Below are positions 59,071 to 64,000 of a DNA stretch of 64,000 bases, piece after piece. The notes below the pieces were generated by a model that was not told the DNA's origin, did no database searches, and was given only the letters and a program-made list of their open reading frames with translations. The stretch's first letter is position 1, and every line of letters starts with the position of its first letter. Position numbers and translations under genes: made by a program. The DNA is from Hedera helix (taxonomy: Eukaryota; Streptophyta; Magnoliopsida; Apiales; Araliaceae): NCBI GenBank assembly GCA_947179155.2, contig OX359278.1, forward strand, positions 25,491,797 through 25,555,796. Reading direction: 5' to 3'.

Positions 59071-61435
59071 AAATTTTGTCATCGAAATTTCTACGTATTA
59101 ATATCTCATTCACTTGTAACTTACACATTTTATTCCACATATCTTTCTTTCCTTCATTTCTCGTGATCATTGGACATTGCAATTTTCTAATCCATCACAT
59201 TTCATACTTTCTTTACTTCACAATTATTGCTTTCATTATCACTCACATTTAAATAATACTACCCCATCCTACCATCCAAACTTCATAAGAGTAGAGGAAA
59301 AATAAAACTTTTCGTAGTATGTTGAATGAACTTTTATCCCGGTTAACAGTATTTCACTCCCAGAGTACCTCATACTGCAACCCATTAAAATAATGAATTT
59401 TTCATAACATTCTGAACATGATCTCGGTTTACAGTACTTCGCTCCCCGAGTACCTCATACTGCAAACCCTGACAGTGGATCAGTCTGTCATTAAAATGAT
59501 GGATGTTTCACCATACATGTGTTTCTTATGCCAGGTGACCATTCGATCAACCTGCAACATTCTTAATCTTTTTGTTCATCTCAGCTTTAGAATTCATTCA
59601 AAAGAAATTTGTTTAGTTATAACTTTCAAATAATACGAATCAATACATTTCAAAATTTGTCTAGCTGAATCAATAGCTTAGACTTATATTTCTTCAACGC
59701 TTGTCTAGCTAGATCAATTAGCATAGACTTACTTTTCACAATTTATAACCCGCAGAAATTTTTAAAACCTTTATCATGTCAAAACTTTTCAAAACGTCCA
59801 GTCGAGTCAAATGGCATTGGCTTATAGCTTTGACATACTTTCATAAATCAAAATCATTTATGACTTCATGTTACCGCATCATTTTGACAGTACGTTGAGA
59901 ATTCCATCCTTAATAATTCCTACACCATACTTTATAGTGTTGAATTATCTTATAACGAAATAGTACTGCACCGTCTTAACAACACGTTGAGCATTCCGTC
60001 ATTCATCACATCTACACCAAGCTAAAAGGTGCATGGATGATTCTTTTAAAATACATTTTGATGTCAAAAATATTTGTCTAGCTGAAATAAGTAGCATAGA
60101 TATTTTTTAAATCGCTTAAAATTCATTTACATTTTTAAAAGCACATTCGTACCAAATTAGCTTAAGGCCAAAAATTTCGAAGTCTAGCAAAGCTAGAAGA
60201 ATGGGAATATCCTAAATTCCCTAACATTCATCTTCTACTTCTTCACTTAATTATTAATTTATTACTAGGACTATTATTACATATCATACTAAAATTTTCT
60301 ATCTACTCCAACATTTCTATACCCCCGTATAGTTCATCAAACTTGCCACACATTATGAGTCCAGGAACTTACCACAAGAATATGAGTTTAGAAGCTTGTC
60401 CTAGCAATATGTAGTCTGAGAACAAATCAAAGACTATCCATATGCTGAGGGGCTCAAAATATACCATACGATTATGAGTCATGGACTTACCATATGCATG
60501 AGTTTTAAGAACTCGTGCCTAAATTTAATATTATCTATCTATCAAAACTACTAGCGCGACTCTAACATTTCAATGATTATCACATAGTAACTAAGTAAAC
60601 ACAAGTCCCCTGCCCATACAAAGGATTGTGCAACTCAGTCACCACGTGAGTCCTCAATTGAAATTTCGTACCCAAGCTTTTCGCCCCCTTATCATAACAT
60701 TTATGTAATTCATGCTTTATCATTTTTTGAATTCTTCTTGTACTATTTCACAGTACCATATCTCTTTATAGCATCAAACTATACTTGGTTGACCATTAAC
60801 AAGTCCTTCTGTTATTTCACATTCTCACTTGATTCCATCATGATCTTGCTTTACAATCTATTCCTCACTCGTTTCCTTTATCTCGTGATCGTATCGTGAT
60901 ACGATCCTCATACCGTTCCTGATCATATTATTATGATCTCTTTCTATGCTTTTTAAATTTCTTTGTCATCTTTATTGCTTAAATCAGGTGTCCCCTGATT
61001 TTCTTTAAGATTCATCATTTTAAATCTTCTTTCAAATATGTTCTTAATTGAACTTATAAATTTTCTCAATTCGTTATCTTCATTCAAATCTTTCTTAACA
61101 TCTTTATCTCTTTCTTAGACTTTTATAACTTTCATATTTTCTTTACTTTAGTCAATATCTGAGATCTGTATTTCTTAACTCACATCTTTCTATTTTAATC
61201 CCCCATGTTCATCAAACTTATCACGTATTTGGACTCAGGAACTTACCATAATCATATGGTTGAGGAGCTTGTCCTAGTCAGGCCATAGTCGCCCATTCGC
61301 TAAAGGGGCTCCACCATATAATCATGAGTCACGAGCTTACTATACGCTTGAGTTTTCAGAACACGCAACAATCTTTACACTTCTTTACTTAGGTTATAGC
61401 CTAAGGTTTCATTTACATAAGGTTTATAACCTCTG
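59071..61435 (-). other. Non-coding interior of the LARD
   Basis: No open frame with a recognisable domain. Several phrases recur in diverged form: CAGTA(C/T)TTCGCTCCC.GAGTACCTCATACTGCAA at 59349 and 59432; TGTCTAGCT..ATCAAT(T)AGC.TAGACTTA at 59659, 59702 and 60075; ACGTTGAG.ATTCC at 59893 and 59985; GAACTTACCA.A..ATATG at 60365 and 61245. It looks built of old, diverged repeats of about 80-100 bp. Confidence 0.7.
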
Positions 61436-61447
61436 GCTCTGATACCA
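61436..61447 (-). other. Primer-binding site (initiator tRNA-Met)
   Basis: Minus strand reads TGGTATCAGAGC two bases after the 5' LTR end, an exact match to the plant tRNA-iMet 3' end complement. Confidence 0.93.
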
Positions 61448-61449
61448 AC

Positions 61450-63423
61450 TGTAACAACCCCAAAATTCGACCCATATTATTACCTTAAGCTTCATGTTGA
61501 TTAAACATTATTTCCTTAACGTCCGAATTTTGGTTTGTTAATAAATCTTTAAACACCATAATTGATCCATTAATTGGTTTTAAAATCAACAATTACCAAA
61601 TTTTCGTATAAATTTTTCTTTTTCTCAATTCAATCGTTGTATTAAAATATTTAGATATTTAAAATCCTTACATCTGGATCCTAGTCCCTGGATCGCAACC
61701 TTTACATTTTCTTCAATGCTTACAAATATCATAATACTCGACATTCATAATTTAATGCCATTTATATCCATACAGTATTCTTGTTTCGTGATTCATCATC
61801 AAATATATAATAACTCTATCACAATATTCATGTTGAACAATTTCAGTTCACAGTTTAACTATACACATCATAATCAGATCCCACTTATATGTACATATAG
61901 CATATCAAAGTAACTTGGCAAATTTACGTCTCTATATAACCTGAAATTCTTGAAATTTATTTCTTTCCTGCAAAAATAGTTATTAAGCAAGTAATGAGCA
62001 GAACGGTTCAGCAAGTTCAACAGTTTATGCGTCACATAGCACATACCTTAATATGCTCGGTGTGTGTCATACACCATTTGCTTGTGTTTCTACTACAACA
62101 ATATATCTCAAATTATTGAACAAAGTACACATAGTTGTCATATTAGCCACATATCACATAACACATAATTTATATGCATTTAAACAAGGAATAACATATC
62201 ATAACAGACATCATTTAACATTAAGAGACTGAAGAAATTGCCTGAACGTCCAATTAATAAATTCATAGCTCAAACCCTTAACTCGATCAACCTTCCAAAG
62301 CATTCCTTTGAAGCTTGATAAACCCTTTAATGGCAACAAAACTCTTCCTCTTGGTGGTGGCTATGGTGATTGCTTGGTGGCGAGTGGTGGCTTCGGTGGA
62401 ACAAGGAAGAAAATATATAGAGTTTTTTTTTTTGCTTATTTTTTTTTTCTTTTTCTTTTCTTGCTTTTTCCTTCTTTCTTATAATTAAGTCATTTAAGTA
62501 TTTTTAAGACCAAACTTGGATTCCACCGACTTAACATGCCCAGCAACTTGTCTCTCGAACGTTCCAAAGAAAAATCAACATGCAACTTAAATAATTTACT
62601 ACATTACGTAGTTATTACGTGTAATAAATATTTTATATAATATATATAAAATATTTATTTTAATTTACCAAAAATCATAATATGATTTATAAATAATATT
62701 TAGACTCTTTTTGGGTACTTTTCTTGACAAATTTTGTACACGCATAATGTCATGCATGTAACTATATGAGGTAATTAATACCTCCAAAATTCATAAAATA
62801 ATTCATATAGGTTATAAAAATTATTTTTTTATAATTTCTCACTTCGTTTCTTGCACAACATGTTACATTAACATGTTCACATTTCTAAAATATTATTCTT
62901 CATAAAAATCATAATAATTTAATTATGCATAAACATAATTTTTAATGAATTAAAACATTCCTTTTTCCTCATTTAATTTCATTTCTTTACATTTCACATT
63001 ACTTTCCTTATATAAATTATATAATTTATTATTACATAATTTATATAATTAAATTATCCCTTTTTATAATTTTCATTTCACACAAAATATAATTTATAAA
63101 ATTTCTTCCATCCTCATTCAATTTAATCACCTTATATAAATTATATAATTATTCTTATATAATTTATATAAGTATTATTTTTCTCATATTTCACTTTAAT
63201 TTCCTTATATAAATTATATAATTTATTATTATATAATTACATCTCTTCTTTATGCATTCTAAACTTTCTCCACCATTCTTGATAACATCTAAAATCCATA
63301 ATTATATTATTACAATTCCCTCATTAACTTTCCATTTAAAATTGGATTAATTGGATTAATTTAATTATTAACCCCTTAATTTTCATAATTAATGAAATTG
63401 ATAATTATCAATTAAACATGCAC

Positions 63424-63482
<59 letters not shown>

Positions 63483-63830
63483 AATGTATATATATACATA
63501 TTTAAATCACATATTTCATATTACCACATAACACTATTTAAATCATAATTTCTGCATTTCCATAACAATTTAATCGTACAATTTATTGTACAATTACCTG
63601 AAATTTCTCTTATTCTTAATAAATTGTTTTAAAATAATTTATTTACTTTTCAATTACTTTAATTCAACACAATTCATCATCATTTCTGCATAGATTTTAT
63701 TTATCAGTTAAATCCCTTCACATACCTTAAATCACATAAAATAATAATTAATTTAAACAATCTTGATAATTTTATCAATTAAATTCTCATTTAATATTAT
63801 TAAGTAAATTCGAAAATTCGGGTCCTCACA
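61450..63830 (-). repeat. 5' LTR of the LARD, short form (2381 bp)
   Basis: Minus strand starts TGTGAGGACCCGAATTTTCG (63830) and ends GGGGTTGTTACA (61450). It differs from 56184-58512 mainly by an expanded TA run (63427-63480). Confidence 0.93.
63427..63480. repeat. TA microsatellite
   Basis: About 27 TA repeats in the 5' LTR; the 3' LTR has only TATATATATATCA at the same place (58180), so it expanded after insertion. Confidence 0.93.
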
Positions 63831-63835
63831 ATAAT

Positions 63836-63995
63836 TCTTTTCACATAATGTATTTTAAGTAATTAAGATTTAAAATTTATTAACATCTTTTAATTATCTA
63901 TAGACTTTTCACAAGTCCTTTTAACTTAATCGATCAGATTATATCCTAAAGTACTTGTTACTTTAGAGCTATAATCTACAGCTTTGATACTAACT
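63836..63995 (-). other. Leader and degenerate primer site of the old Tekay-like element
   Basis: Minus strand from 63995: AGTTAGTATCAAAGC (63981-63993), a mutated form of TTGGTATCAGAGC, followed by non-coding leader that resumes at 56178 after the LARD. The LTR itself (TGTGA at 63996-64000 on the plus strand) continues beyond the window. Confidence 0.7.
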
Positions 63996-64000
63996 TGTGA

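Larger units (their letters stand above)
56184..63830 (-). mobile_element. Non-autonomous LARD-like LTR element, TSD ATAAT
   Basis: A 7647-bp insertion in the leader of the old Tekay-like element, flanked by ATAAT (56179-56183 and 63831-63835). Transcription is on the minus strand. The 5' LTR is 61450-63830, followed by an initiator-tRNA-Met primer site, 2.4 kb of non-coding interior, a PPT, and the 3' LTR. No protein domain occurs in any frame, so all enzymes came from elsewhere. The shared LTR parts are almost identical, making this the youngest insertion in the nest. LTR lengths differ between the two ends (see findings). Confidence 0.95.

Overview
The window is nuclear DNA of a flowering plant, most likely a eudicot. 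A 16-exon gene with GT/AG introns encodes a plant-type cytosolic pyruvate kinase. Around it lie Ty3/gypsy LTR retrotransposons, a TRIM, MITEs, a CACTA fragment and a LINE fragment, at roughly two-thirds A+T. Nothing prokaryotic is present. I cannot name the species.

Layout. 1-10565: decayed Ty3/gypsy material. It holds an integrase/chromodomain remnant, its 4-kb 3' LTR carrying a Tourist-like MITE, an inverted diverged copy of part of that LTR, a complete solo LTR (5553-8972, TSD TTAAT), and the 3' end of a Tat-type LTR. 11125-29148: the pyruvate kinase gene, the only intact host gene, with a 527-residue open frame over 16 exons. Its last intron (19310-28995) has grown to 9.7 kb through a gag-only Tat-like element and a TRIM. 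29149-36558: degraded DNA with a CACTA transposase fragment, a Tourist-like insertion, a broken VPS52 gene (minus strand), a Stowaway MITE, a LINE fragment and a foldback. 36564-64000: a nest. An old minus-strand Tekay/Del-like element, whose 5' LTR begins at about 63996 and runs off the window, has been split by three insertions, each with a perfect 5-bp target duplication: a solo LTR (36564-40552, ACTGG), a 13-kb Tat-lineage element (41666-54682, ATGGG) and a non-autonomous 7.6-kb LARD-like element (56184-63830, ATAAT).

How the parts relate. The Tat-lineage element has lost most of its 5' LTR, gag and protease but keeps RT, RNase H, a second RNase H and integrase in one frame with two stop codons, plus a 534-bp in-frame tandem duplication inside RT. 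Between pol and the 3' LTR it carries two head-to-tail antisense genes: one like the plant mobile domain, with two predicted introns, and one resembling DUF7745 with a coiled-coil tail. The LARD-like element and two solo LTRs belong to one family whose LTRs occur in a long and a short form. The difference fits plus-strand priming at either of two polypurine tracts, one lying inside U3.

Most exciting items: the two-gene antisense module, the two-PPT/LTR-isoform family, and the pyruvate kinase with unusual metal-site residues and a transposon-swollen last intron.
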